The position numbers and the translations under genes were made by a program. This document shows, one piece after another, positions 30,846 through 42,105 of a stretch of DNA of 64,000 bases; position 1 is the first letter of the stretch; each line of letters begins with the position of its first letter. Under the pieces are notes generated by a model. It was not told where the DNA came from. It did not search any database and worked only from the letters and a program-made list of their open reading frames with translations. This stretch comes from Zygaena filipendulae. Its lineage: Eukaryota > Arthropoda > Insecta > Lepidoptera > Zygaenidae. The stretch is from positions 394,501 through 458,500 of the forward strand of contig OU015669.1 of assembly GCA_907165275.2 (NCBI GenBank), read 5' to 3'.

Positions 30846-31916
30846 CTCGTTAACTGTGTGCGCGAAATTTGTTTGACTCTAGTTTAATTGTGATAAAACT
30901 GTTTGCGTACCTACCTACCTACTGTTTTCGTTTCATGAAAACGGAATAAATCCATGTTGGATTTAAATTGATAGTATGAAGTTTATTGTATTTTCCTTTT
31001 ATTCAATCCTTTTCGTTTGATCTTTAAAAAAATAAAGCCTTTTACATGGGACTTGCTATGCTATGCTAAAAATAAAAGTGAATTTGTTTGTAGAAGATAA
31101 TTACTATAACTATTGAACCGATTCTAAACATTTCATTGATAGAGAGTATTCTTTAGTAACATAAATAAATAATTAATAATTTTCGAACGTAGTATGAAGT
31201 AGTTGGGCGTCTTTGTAAGTAACTGTTTCGTTGAACCACAAAAAAGTAAAAGAGGTAGTTTCGTAGCATCAAATGTAGGTACATAATATTTCAATGCCCG
31301 CTTCGTTTCCCGCCATATATTCCAACGAGTAAAGTGGAAAATCAGATGTAATGGCGCCGAGTCTGTGGCCCTGGCGAGACACTCATATTTTACGATCTTA
31401 ACTTATAGTGTTAAGATATGAGATAGGGAACTCATTGTGAAGTTACTACTATGGAGTGTAGTATTAGGGCTTAGTGTTTTTTTTTTGTAACGAATCATAT
31501 TTGTTTGGTGTAACTTTGCTTTTTCATTTTTAAGCGTCGATGACTAGTTATTTTGTATAACTTTCTCAACATGGGCACATTTTCTCGACGTCGTAGGTTC
31601 ACAACTTCCCATCTACATTCCCGATGGAAGCCAGAATTTTAATGATTACTTTAGCGGTTCCACTTCTAAATATTGGAGGGAACATTGAACTGTTTGTTTA
31701 GGTAATCATCAAGTGCGGCAGTTATTCCAAAAATTTCTAAGTTTTTTTTAAAAAAAAGCAGTCAAAAATAACAATAACTCCACACAGCCGCTTAGGTACC
31801 AACGTTTGCGCTTAATTATTCCCCATTAGCGTTTCTGCAGCTTCTCTGGAGTTGAATACTTATAGATCTAAATATAGTTATGCACAGGTTTTTGTAATGT
31901 AGACTTTTCTTTCCAG

Positions 31917-32040
31917 GACGACCACCGCGCGTTCAGGCGGCAGCTGGAAGACAAGCGGCCGGTCGTCGAGAGCAACTTGCTGAGCGGGCGACAGTACATC
32001 GCCAACGAACCTCCACTCTCCGACACCAGCGACACTGAAC
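31917..32040 (+). CDS. Dys: Dystrophin, rod-domain exon C
   Basis: 124 nt. Acceptor TTTTCTTTCCAG ends at 31916 and the consensus donor GTAAGT begins at 32041. It starts in phase 0 with DDHRAFRRQLEDKRPVVESN, then LLSGRQYIANEPPLSDTSDT. HRAF.R.L.....VV matches the second helix of the same repeat in vertebrate dystrophin. It ends with the single base C, which joins CG of exon D to give Pro. A minus-strand SINE lies 25 bp beyond the donor. Confidence 0.93.
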
Positions 32041-32065
32041 GTAAGTTGAAACCAATAACACTTGG

Positions 32066-32243
32066 AAACACACAGGTCTGCTTAATCCCACACTAAGCCA
32101 TAAGCTTGTGTCGTGGTAACTAAGCGACACGTGGTAGTTGGTACATGCAAAATGGAACCCTGTCTTCATCACACAAAATCCACTCCCACCGGGAATCGAA
32201 CTTGATGGAATCGCTCGAGGAGCGAGTACGTATTGCGCCAATT
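32066..32243 (-). mobile_element. tRNA-derived SINE
   Basis: In minus-strand reading: ATTGGCGCAATACG (A box), then a decayed B box, TGTGTGATGAAGACAGGG, CTTGTGGCTTAGTGTGGG-like body and ATTAAGCAGACCTGTG end. It starts only about 25 bp after the exon C donor. Confidence 0.7.
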
Positions 32244-32348
32244 TTATCCTGGAATTGTCACGCGAACTCCGAAATTAACGTGATTGAAACAAGTAAAAAA
32301 TGAAATATTGAAAACAAAGTGTTTCTTTAAGAAAAATGATATATTATA

Positions 32349-32586
32349 CTAGCTGTCCCCCGCGATTTCATCCGCGGTAATTTCGGAGTTCCCGCGGGAA
32401 ACCCCTGACAGTAGTTTACGGTGATTAGCTGTTCTCCGCATTAATTCCGGAGTTCCCGCAGGAATTCCGGGATAAAAACTATCCTATCTTTTAAGTTGGA
32501 CCATCAAAATTTTATCAAAATCCGTTCAGTAGTTTCGGAGTCCATCGCGGACAAACAACGTGACACGTGATTTATATACAATTAGA
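32349..32586 (-). mobile_element. Lep1-like element, composite
   Basis: CTAGCTGTCCCCCGCG at the left, then an internal second 3'-end-like block joined at GGTGATTAGCTGTTCTCCGC, and the subfamily end GTGACACGTGATTTATATAC with ATTAGA. It shares the internal join with 11584-11877. Confidence 0.78.
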
Positions 32587-32699
32587 TAATAATATGTATG
32601 TATGACGACTGTACATTATAAAACTTTTGTTCTTGCAGATTGTAACTTGCAATGATGTGCATACCGCTAATTGGCATGCATGTATGTCTTAATACTTAA

Positions 32700-32772
32700 A
32701 CAATGTAACTTTTATAACCTAATACTATATATGCTGTGCTGTTGGTGTGCCAATAAACAAATAAACAAATAA
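32700..32772 (+). repeat. LINE-like 3' tail
   Basis: GCTGTTGGTGTGCCAATAAA is followed by three CAAATAAA units, a common layout of non-LTR 3' ends. Only the tail is recognisable. Confidence 0.45.
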
Positions 32773-33230
32773 TTATATTCGTTTATGTTGGTTTATGTAG
32801 TCATTAGCTCGCAATAGAAATTCAATCTGACATTAGCTAGTAGCCATTGCGATGCCAAAACGAGCCACAACCGCACCGAATCACATATTCCATTAGAGGT
32901 AACAGGCTAAAAGCTTGCAGTGGGTACACCTATTTGAATTTAACAAACATCGATCCACTTTGTGGACCTGTTAAGATAGGAAAGGCAAAAACCAAATGGT
33001 GAATGCGGGACGGCAAAAGAGCGAGTGGACTATCGCCGTGACCAAATGCAATCAGGTAGTGACCCGGTTTGCGATAATTGCAAATTCTGAATGCCTGATA
33101 GTCTCCGTATAGGAGCAATCAATCGGTTCGACATTCACAAGGAAGGTGGTGATTGAATTGTAGAATACATTCCGATCCGATGGACAGAGCAAGCTTGAAG
33201 CCACTTGAAGCCTATTCAGAGCGTTAATGG

Positions 33231-33558
33231 GCATGTTGACTAATTTTTATTTTTTAGTCCGTCTTGTAGATTATTCAAAAATATTGGACACGTATTTTTT
33301 CTTTTTTTAAGTAATTAAAAAATAACGGCGAAATATTGAGTTGAAATTTCGCGTGACGTCATTATTCTGACAGTTTGTATGGCGGTTTTAGCGGTTAGTG
33401 ACGTCACGACCCCCTCACCCTAAACTTTAATGCGCTTTATCTCTGTATATTTTAATTTATTTGAAAAAGCAAAAAATACGTGTCTATTGTTTTTTTATTT
33501 TCTAACTGACGGACTAATTAGAATTTTGATTTTCAAAAGTAGTCCATATCCCCATTAT
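33231..33558 (-). mobile_element. MITE-A copy
   Basis: GGGCATGTTGACTAATTTTT to AAAGTAGTCCATATCCCCATT. GTGACGTCATTATTC and GTGACGTCACGACC are in the centre. It lies 765 bp from an opposed copy at 34324-34650. Confidence 0.85.
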
Positions 33559-34009
33559 GATTATTCTATTCTGTTCGTTTGATTTTATTGGGAATTTCTT
33601 GAGGAAATTGTGCGTATCAAAGTAAGAATTCGGAAGGAAAAGTTGGTAGTTGATGTTCTATAAAACTGATGGATGTTGAATTAAGTGAAATAAGACAACA
33701 TATCTATTTAGCTATACCTAGAGTGTCTCGATCCTCAAGCAGGACTGGGCTATCAAACGAATAGGAAATCAGATTGTTTATCTGTGAATTGAAAAGTCAG
33801 GCCTAAGACATAAAACTAAATGATATATACATCCGAACCTTAAGGATATAGATCACTGTTACGTTGGAAAATGCGAGAACCGTTTTTTTTTTTTTGTTTT
33901 TGCTATTCCCTAGGACGTCGATACTACATCGCTGTACATTTGTAAAGTATCGATATATTTCTGCAACAAATCACCGTGCCACCAGCCAACAACGACCGAT
34001 CGCCGGCAA

Positions 34010-34200
34010 CCCCTCGCGCAAATGCGTCCGTTACGCGTTCCGGCCGCGCCATAAATTTCAAAATGGAACGACTTCCCGGGACCAATGGCTTGGGTGTATT
34101 TGAAAAGCGAACGCTGCTGACCCTTCGTTAGGACCGCCATTTTTGTCGATGAACTCGCCGTAAATATCGACGGAGACGTCATCAAGCGACAACCACTGGC
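34010..34200. other. GC-rich intronic patch, function unknown
   Basis: The region is CpG-richer than its surroundings and holds CGCGCCATAAATTTC and GACCGCCATTTTTGTCG. A minus-strand open frame of 98 codons crosses it, but I see no domain or splice sites. It may be a conserved non-coding element. Confidence 0.25.
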
Positions 34201-34323
34201 TGGCAATGATTTTTTTTTTTAACAACAATTAATCTAAATTTTTTTTTTGCGGAGTGCAATGTTACCTTACCCATGTCTTTAATGCTTGTTTTACAATATG
34301 CTAGTTGATACTTACTACTTAAT

Positions 34324-34650
34324 AGGGATGTTGACGACTTTTGAAAATCCAAATTCTAATTAGTCCGTCAGTTAGAAAATTAAAAATCATTAGACACGTA
34401 TTTTTTATTTTACAAATAAATGAAAATACACAGCGATAAAGCGCATTAAAGTTTAGGGTGGGGGCTCGTGACGTCACTTACCGCTACAAGCCGCCATACA
34501 AACTGCACTGGTTAGTGACGTCACGCGAAATTTCAACTCACTGTATCGCCGTTATTTTTTTATTACGTACAAAGAGAAAAAATACGTGTCCAATATTTTT
34601 TTAATAATCTACAAGACGGATTTAAAAAAAAAATAGTCAAATAGCCTAAT
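34324..34650 (+). mobile_element. MITE-A copy
   Basis: GGGATGTTGACGACTTTTG to GTCAAATAGCCTA. GTGACGTCACTTACC and GTGACGTCACGCG lie about 40 bp apart in the centre. Confidence 0.85.
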
Positions 34651-36797
34651 GTGTAAAGGTAGAAAAAGCACTTAATCATTCCATCCGCAAATAATGAGAA
34701 TTTATTATTATGTTCACAAGAAGGCCCGAGATCATCAGGATATTCGCCGCCGCCCGCCGCTTAGCTAAATGGTCCGCGAAACTGATATTTTAGCAGCCTA
34801 AAAAAATTTACAGAACCGTCCGCCCGCGAAATCTGTTTCTCTATTTAGCCAAAGTGAGTTTCGCATCCGACGACTCCTCGAGTGGGAAATATCATAAAAT
34901 GCCATTAGCGACTCGCGCCGTACACCTCATTTCGGGTTTCTGATTGAATTTGTTTTGCGTCAACGAGCTCGGCCCAGTCACTGGCTGGTTACATCGCTGA
35001 AGAAATTTCTATTAAAATTAAGTATTATTTTAAAGGAGTTTGAATTCGATTTACCTACTTGCAACAATCCGTTTTGTTTATAATTCAATATCCAGGCGAC
35101 CGAGATTCGCTTGCTGTGATAACAATAGATGGCACCACATGACGTTGCGTTCAAAAACTAAGGTGAAAAAGGATTTTTTCAGGGATAAAACTGGAAAGTA
35201 AAATACGATAGAAATACACGTAGATACGTAATTTAATCTACGTTGGATCCATTATAGGAACCGAGAAACTGATGTACTTACTTACATAATAAATACAAAA
35301 ACGGCTCACATAAAACAAAATAGAACGAAACTACACTCATTCGAATACCCATTGATATTTTTTTAATAAACACAGTAGTAAGTAATATTTTATGTATGGC
35401 CTTTATATTATAACTCGGGAATTCTTAAAGGCACTACGAAATTTAATAACGAAATATGTTACTGGCCACTTAAGCTGTATTGAAAGTTTTTCGGAGTAAA
35501 CAATGCAAAAATAAACAAAACTTTTATGAAAGTTCCGTGCTCCCGTCGGGTTATTAAGTGAAGAATTTTCACAGAGATAAAAAATAAAGCGCGCGGCGCA
35601 CGGGGCTAGTAGTGTTGTTTAGTCGAGTTGGGCGGGCGAGTGCACTCGCACACGGCGCTTATTGGAAACTAATACAATGACTGTCGTGACCTCAACCCGG
35701 TAGAGGGTTTTTAGATGAAAAAGTTTCGTTGCGTTGCAATTCTCACTGACTTGATACTTTGGTTTTTTTTTTGTTTGTGAAAATTTCGTGTGTTTATTCT
35801 TGACCCGTCCAAAATATACAAGACTTTTGTAATTATACTTTTTTGGAAATATTTTGCAGACAACGGAAATAAGGCGCATAAAGCCAACAGAAATGACGCT
35901 CGTTAAGTTGGGAACTTATACGTCTACAAACGTTTTAGATGTTGATGTATCTATAAAATTTGCTTCCCTATAAGTTTGTATAATATAAACTAAATCATAT
36001 TTCCATGGGTACAAATAGGTATTAGCCATATACAATCGGAGATTTGAACGGAGTAGGTTACGGCATTGTTGTCGGGTGTGCGACGGATCGTTAATTAATA
36101 ATAATTACCTCAACAGTTGTGTAACATTTAATATTAAAACTATCCAAGTGCAGTAATTCCTGGGCAAAGCTCGCTGCGGCGTTTTGTTGGAAATAACAAC
36201 GTAATTATTAAATTCCCGCCCCTTTCCAGTGGCGCGTCGACTTGAACGCGCCAAATATTAAAACGCGAACGCAGTCCGAAAAAAGAACTTTGCGCGAAAT
36301 TAAATTTCTGGCGCACGCATTCAATGGTGCGGTTGAACGTTGGCCTCACGTTTTAATTTTACACAGATCATAATTAATATTTCCTTTTTTTACTTTCAAT
36401 TAGGCATTGTTTTGTTTTTAAAAGATGGCTTTCGATGCGATGAAGCAATAAATTCAGGATTATAATGTATACATTATTATAGTATGCCTTTAGCTCTGAC
36501 CGCAGACTCGCAATGTCTGTTGGCTCAGTCCGGTGACACTCCATACAAATGAACTGATTCAAGTACCTACTTCCCCACAAGTACACGTGTATACGTATTG
36601 TGCGCGTGCGCGTATTGTAACGTTGACAGCTAGCTGACAGTGACTGTCAGTTATCAGTGAACAATAATTGTCACATGTAGTTTACATCGCGTCAAACTCT
36701 TCTCAGTCCAAGCCCCAAGGTTATTTTTGCGGGGTATGAAGAGGCAGACTTTCTTTGGTTCGACTTGCGTATTTGACATAACCCGCCCTTGTTCCAG
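34651..36797. other. Intronic DNA, mostly unassigned
   Basis: Decayed repeat pieces are seen at 35094-35150 (CCAGGCGACCGAGATTCGCT) and 35520-35615 (Lep1-like, GGGGCTAGTAG). The patch 36165-36350 is GC-richer with several GGCGCG and CGCGAA blocks and may be conserved. No exon was found. Confidence 0.35.
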
Positions 36798-36964
36798 CGA
36801 GCCGCGAGAGCGAGGGCGACTCCCGCGGGTACCGCACCGCCGAGGAGCAGGCGCGCGAGCTGGCGCGGTCGATCCGTCGCGAGGTCAACAAGCTCGCGGA
36901 CAAGTGGAACTCGCTGGTGGACCGCAGCGACGCGTGGGGGCGCTGCCTCGATGACGCTGTCCAG
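36798..36964 (+). CDS. Dys: Dystrophin, rod-domain exon D
   Basis: 167 nt between CCCTTGTTCCAG (ends 36797) and GTTAGT (36965). After the two bases that complete Pro it encodes SRESEGDSRGYRTAEEQARE, LARSIRREVNKLADKWNSLV and DRSDAWGRCLDDAVQ, ending in phase 0. VNKLADKWNSL and the following DAW match the third helix and the start of the next repeat in vertebrate dystrophin (repeat 23-24 boundary). The Ser/Gly-rich first part replaces a proline-rich linker. The next exon is not within the remaining 27 kb as far as I can tell. Confidence 0.93.
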
Positions 36965-37019
36965 GTTAGTTCGCAATTTAATTTACATCACACAAGAGAT
37001 CTAGAAGTTTTTTTTTTTT

Positions 37020-37140
37020 TTGTATGTTTACCCCTTTCGGGGAAGGCAAAGAAATCTCAGTCCATACAGCCTAGTATTTTTTTTTTAATTGATTTACATT
37101 GAAATGCATTAGTGGGATGCTTCACAGCTGGCCGTTAATA
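37020..37140 (+). repeat. R180 repeat, partial copy
   Basis: GTTTACCCCTTTCGGGGAAG, TCCATACAGCC and GATTTACATTGAAATGCATT match the first two thirds of 4192-4395. It begins 55 bp after the exon D donor. Confidence 0.6.
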
Positions 37141-37693
37141 GGACACTCTGTGGGAAATTGTAGAGTAAAACGAGAACCTTCCGACGAATCCTCCATTTCA
37201 TCTTATTTCACTGTTTCCACATGTTCATCATTAATGAATCACACTATTATGCAAATACCACGTTTACACAATATTAACCATGATCCATTTCTGCTCAAAT
37301 ACCGCCAAAAGTTCACCAGTGTTGCCAGGTTACACCACCTACATTATTCTTCTAGGCTCTAATATATTCTTTTCTAAGTGGAATTAGTTTTTTAGGATGA
37401 AATTTAGGGTGACGGGTCTAATTCCTGAACAAAATACCTAGGTATGGTTGGTTATGCTTTCCATTCTGACTGCAGAGGTAATCTAATTTTGATCAGTGAA
37501 ACGCCATCTGTAGGCAACACACCAAAACCATTACAAATTTAATCGATTTATGGTTGTAGCCAGTTAAGCTATACAAGTAGTTTTTAAAGGTTTCACATAG
37601 AGTGCGCTACTCATTTCGTGATACCTCAGAGTAAATAGTGATACGTAAAGTCGAGAATCGAGTATAGTGAGTAATCTCACTAAAACAAAAATA

Positions 37694-37906
37694 ACGGCCG
37701 CACTCAGTCATTTTAATGATTACTTAATTTTTAAGTAAAGATTTTAAAAACAAAACTGCCGCACTCGGAGACGTTTTTTTTTATTCATTTTTAATTTAAC
37801 ATAATTAATGTTAATTGGTATTTTACTTTTAACTTATTTAGTGAATTGCCAATTAACATTATTAACTTAAAATTAAGACGTAATCATTTTAATCTTTGAG
37901 ATAAAG
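37694..37906. mobile_element. MITE-B copy 3, decayed
   Basis: ACGGCCGCACTCAG, AAAACAAAACTGCCGCACTC and the mirrored TTAATGTTAATTGG with CCAATTAACATTA are kept. The right terminus is lost beyond GTAATCATTTTAATC. Confidence 0.7.
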
Positions 37907-39956
37907 CCTTAACAACCTACTATGGCAAAGCTGTCAATACATAGAATGGATGTATACTCCTAATACGTTTGAGTAATTAAGAGGTCACGTATTAGTCAAT
38001 GAATAAAGAATATAGAGTTCAGAACGAGCAAGAAGTGTCAAAAATATTTACCTACCTCGTTATAAAATAACTGACACCACTTTAGGTATGTGATTTAATT
38101 AGCACTACTTTATATGATATCTGATGCCAAACTTAATCTTGAAGTACTTTTTATGTTAACACTTCTTACGGCACTCTAAGAACTATCTACAAAATTTAAT
38201 TACAAGTAAAAAATTACCTCCAACTAAAGAAGAGAAGCACCAAATCTTGAAATTTTACAATTTCCTACTACAAACATGTTTAACAAAAAATATGCATATG
38301 TAATAGCACAGTAATTTATTATTTTCTTTTAATATTAGCAGAATGCACTACATGTGAAAGTCTTTATAGATGACTCTAAAGTGGTACAAAACCATTAGTA
38401 AGTCACCCCCCTATATAATTATGGTTCATATTAAAAAAATTGTGAAGTAAAAAAAATTAAAGTAAAAATATTTTAGTTTTAGAAATTACGTATAAAGTAC
38501 TATAAAGTACCATAAGGAATTTGGTTTTTGGATATAATTACAATGTTTGTTTTGGGGTTTTTAGGCGTAGAAATAGACACTATAATCGCTCCAGAAGTAA
38601 GTAATAACAAATAACTTTCCAGTAGGTACCAGTCCTTACTGTTTGTAAATAGCTCTATGGTAAAACAGGACATGGATGCTGTATCACTGTAATGCCCAAC
38701 GTCTTGGTCGGAACACGAACTCAGTCTTTGGTAGGTCATCGTTTCATGGATAATACTTGTGACTTATATTGATATCAGTTGTTTGTATGTTTGTTTTCAT
38801 TTGCATACATTTCCCTTTGTAGGCATATACCTAATATTAAACATATCATATAGAATTACATGTATTTTATAGTGAAATTACATTCAATTCTTCAGCCAAA
38901 GTGCAATTGTGTTGGCAAATAAATTTCTTTTCTTTCTTTCTTCTTTCATTTCAAGGTTATTGATGATGAATACCTATGAATTAATCATTATTTGAATAAT
39001 TACCTACGTATAGGTATGTAAGTACTCGAATGCATATGTACCTACATCTTTTTATGTTTCTTTTCCTTCTCTACCGGAGGTTGCCTATGAAAGAAGCTTT
39101 CAGGAATAAAGGTCAACCATTTGTAAGTAGGTATTTACAAATTCTATACATATTTCGTAAAAGCAAAGAATACAGAATATACTCTGCCTTCCACCGATTT
39201 CATGCCTCTTCATGCCCCGTTCGGTGGTAGTTTCAGTGAAAAATTTTGAAAAATTGATTATGGTCACTTGAAACATGTAGCGCTATGTGGATACCTTAAT
39301 TGTTCGGCTATTTTTGAAGCTAACTGTACTTAAGTTGCGATGTAGTTGGGTCTGGACTCTGGCCTCCAGTTACACCGAATGCTGTTGTGTCGGGAATTTA
39401 CTCGGATTACTGCCGCTTGATGTATGGTAGTGGGGGACTGCTTTCGCACATAATGGTTGTCTGATACCGTGCCTAGATGTTTCTGAAACATGTTTGTTTA
39501 GTCCACTCCAGGCACCCTACAGCCATCTGTTAGCGTTTGGTCCAGGATACCAATATTGAAATGGATGTAATTTCAATGTCAGATTTATAGATTTACCGTT
39601 GGCTATTCAAATTATGCTGCCTCTGGCAATTTCTACAAGTTTATGAATTCAGAAACTCGTCATTTTCGAAATCGGTTAAAAAGTTAAAAGTCATAATAAT
39701 TGCAAAAATTTGTAATTTTAATGATAATTATGTATCTTTCTTGACTCCGGGTCATAGCTACAATATACATAATTATATTACAGAAATTTTAGAGAGTAAT
39801 TCAAGTAAAAGTAATACCCAGTTAAGACTCTAAATTGAGAGAGCAAAACAAAAAGTTATGTATACCATATTATAACGATTTGAATGAAAGTGACTGAAAA
39901 CAACCCCCCGAAATAAGTAACCTAACAAATCCCCGGCGAGCCCTCTTCACAGTTGT
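37907..39956. other. AT-rich DNA, nothing recognised
   Basis: A LINE-like tail (GTTGGCAAATAAATTTC with a CTTTCTTTC run) is at 38910-38945. Otherwise no feature is supported. Confidence 0.35.
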
Positions 39957-40110
39957 ATCGATACCTAGCTAGTGATTTACATTTTGTCGATAACAATGCG
40001 ATGAGAGTTCGTTAGATCGCGGATCGTTATGCGACCACTTGCCACGCTAGCGCGCTGTAGTGATGTGCAAGCATCGATGTAATAATAAATGGGAATCGAT
40101 ATAATAATTG
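39957..40110. promoter_or_regulatory. Cluster of ATCGAT-type motifs
   Basis: GTATCGATACC, TGTCGATAAC, GCATCGATG and GAATCGATATA occur within about 140 bp, with two GATCG(C/T) blocks between. The core resembles the insect DRE (TATCGATA). There is no gene nearby, so the function is uncertain. Confidence 0.2.
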
Positions 40111-40650
40111 TATTTATTATTTTATTAATAAATAATGTACTTTTAATCTTGAAAATCGAACGACGTAATTTTGAATTGAAAACTCGATGAAACGAAAAAG
40201 TGACGCTAAAAAAAGACAAACGCATGCACATTGAAACTTAACGACACTGTAAGATACCTTGCATTCAATATTGGCTACTTTATAACCTACTTCGAAAAAT
40301 ACTATGGATATAGGACATAGGTATAATTATGTACGAGTATGACCGTTACATCAGAAAATTATCCAATGCCCACGAAAAAACTTCTGACTAACCAAAAGAA
40401 GCAACGAGCGCAGCTACGTACAGTTGAAAAAAAAAACAAAAAAAAAACGATTCATCACAGAATCATGTATCTTATTGTTATTGTACGTATTTCCATTTAG
40501 TATTGTCCATGTTCATCTATCAACATGAGCCTTAGATTAAGTAAAATAAAATTTCATATGGAACACCTCCTCACAATGGCTATTGAAACTGGTATTTCTA
40601 TAGAACAGAAGATATTGTGACGTCATAAATACTTTTATATGCAGCTTATT

Positions 40651-41153
40651 GGTCTAGACTCTAGAGTCTAGACCAGAGATGGCCAACCGGTCGATCGCGA
40701 CTTTTAGTCCAGTCGATCGTGGCAAGGCAAAAAATATAAATACGTAGAACAGACTGAGCTATGCTGTTTCATGTAAGATTTCAAGAGGTACCTATCTAAC
40801 TGGTAGATCAGACAGGGTTTCGTCAGCAAATAGTAGATCTTGGGTATAATTAAGTGTGCCATAGGTTCCCAACCGCTAATGTTAATATCCAAGTATTCTT
40901 ACACTAATTTCCATTCTACTGGATGTAAAATTGTGCATTTCATAATTTAAAAAATTAACGCCGCAGTTTCTCCTTATTACTCTGTGAGACCTAGTATAGC
41001 ATTAAATTATCTGTGGTTAGACTATTACTATGAAACCAAACTCTGAAATAGATTGGATCATAATGCACGAAACCGCTGCGCTATTTCCCCTCACGATATC
41101 AGAGTTAGTGCTACAGTAAAAGTTGTGGTGAATGATTAGACTCTAGAGTCTAA
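40651..41153. mobile_element. hAT-like remnant bordered by two palindromes
   Basis: A perfect 24-bp palindrome (40651-40674) and an 18-bp one (41136-41153) share the core TAGACTCTAGAGTCTA. From 40674 the sequence CAGAGATGGCCAACCGGTCG resembles a hAT terminal repeat, and GGTTCCCAACCGC at 40865 is another hAT-end-like block. No transposase is present. Whether the palindromes are the true ends is not settled. Confidence 0.4.
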
Positions 41154-41456
41154 AGTATTGATCGCTTGTGGAAAGACTAGATTCAGTTTATACATATATT
41201 TGCTCAGGAGGGATTTCAGTTGGTTATCTATCTTGCCAACAAAATATAAGATGCTCGTTTCTTTTGAGTAAAAAACTTCATCTTGTATTTACTGAGTCTG
41301 AGTTAAGTTTTATATAACATTGCTGTTTTCTGTGGCTTCGTTCGCGTGTATTTCGTAATCTAACCAAATAAATAAAATTGAAGACGTGTCTGTTTGTAAT
41401 TTCAAATCAAGAGCTTTTCACTAAATGCATATTATGAAAGTATATACCTACGTAAC

Positions 41457-41682
41457 GGTACTAATATAAAAAAAAAACATCCATTTTTTAAGTTTTTCGC
41501 TGTTTGTCTGTCTGTCGGTCTGTATGTCTGTTTGTTCCGGGTAATCTCTGAAACGGCTGGACAGAGTTTAACGGGACTTTCTCTGATTTAATAAGGAGTA
41601 ACGTAACTTAGGCTACTTTTTATCCCGGAATTCCCGCGGGATCTCTGAAATTAACGCGGGTGAAACCGAGGCGAATGGCTAG
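41457..41682 (+). mobile_element. Lep1/Helitron-like element
   Basis: GGTACTAATATAAAAA to AACGCGGGTGAAACCGAGG and GGCTAG. It contains GTAATCTCTGAAACGGCTGG and TTTATCCCGGAATTCCCGCG. Confidence 0.7.
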
Positions 41683-41929
41683 TTTAATCTAGAGTTATAG
41701 TATAAGAAGTATCTTGTATGTTATATTATGTTAATCCAAAATATGTTTTGTGTTGCAAATTCCATTCAAATCAGTTTCAGAAAGTTTTGTTACATAGCAA
41801 TTTCTGCCATTTAGCATTTTACACGTCACGTTAACGACCCATTTATAACAAAAGTGAGATCCTATATAATATTACATTGTTAACGGTTTTATTGTTTGTT
41901 TATCGTCTTGTTAATTAGTAGAAATTTTT

Positions 41930-42105
41930 ATAATAGTATGCGAATGTAAGTTTGTTACGGTTTCACACCTTAATTCATTTTGAAATTTTGCACATACACA
42001 GTACACTTTTTCAGGGGTACAGAAAAGGAGGCAGCTTACTTTTTACTTTGGGATTCCCGCAGAAACTTGAAAATAAACACGGATGAAAATATGGGGAGCA
42101 GCTAG
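41930..42105 (+). repeat. Lep1/Helitron-like fragment
   Basis: TATAATAGTATGCGAATGTA to GGATGAAAATATGGGGAGCAG and CTAG. The middle holds TCAGGGGTACAGAAAAGG. Confidence 0.6.

Larger units (their letters stand above)
29990..31916 (+). other. Dys: Dys intron between exons B and C (1,927 nt)
   Basis: GTATGG donor and TTTTCTTTCCAG acceptor. It contains one Lep1 copy and a CpG-rich patch, listed separately. The rest (30840-31916) shows only a decayed MITE-B-like scrap near 31640-31730 (TTTTAATGATTACTTTAG and AAGTGCGGCAG). Confidence 0.85.
32041..36797 (+). other. Dys: Dys intron between exons C and D (4,757 nt)
   Basis: GTAAGT donor and CCCTTGTTCCAG acceptor. It holds a SINE, a composite Lep1 element, a LINE tail and two opposed MITE-A copies. 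No exon was found. Confidence 0.85.

Noticed and set aside
30559..30846. 95-codon minus-strand open frame
   Set aside because: No family recognised; it includes a CpG-rich motif cluster and AT-rich intron, with no transcript signals.
33910..34206. 98-codon minus-strand open frame
   Set aside because: No domain or splice sites are visible; the GC-rich patch is reported only as a possible non-coding element.
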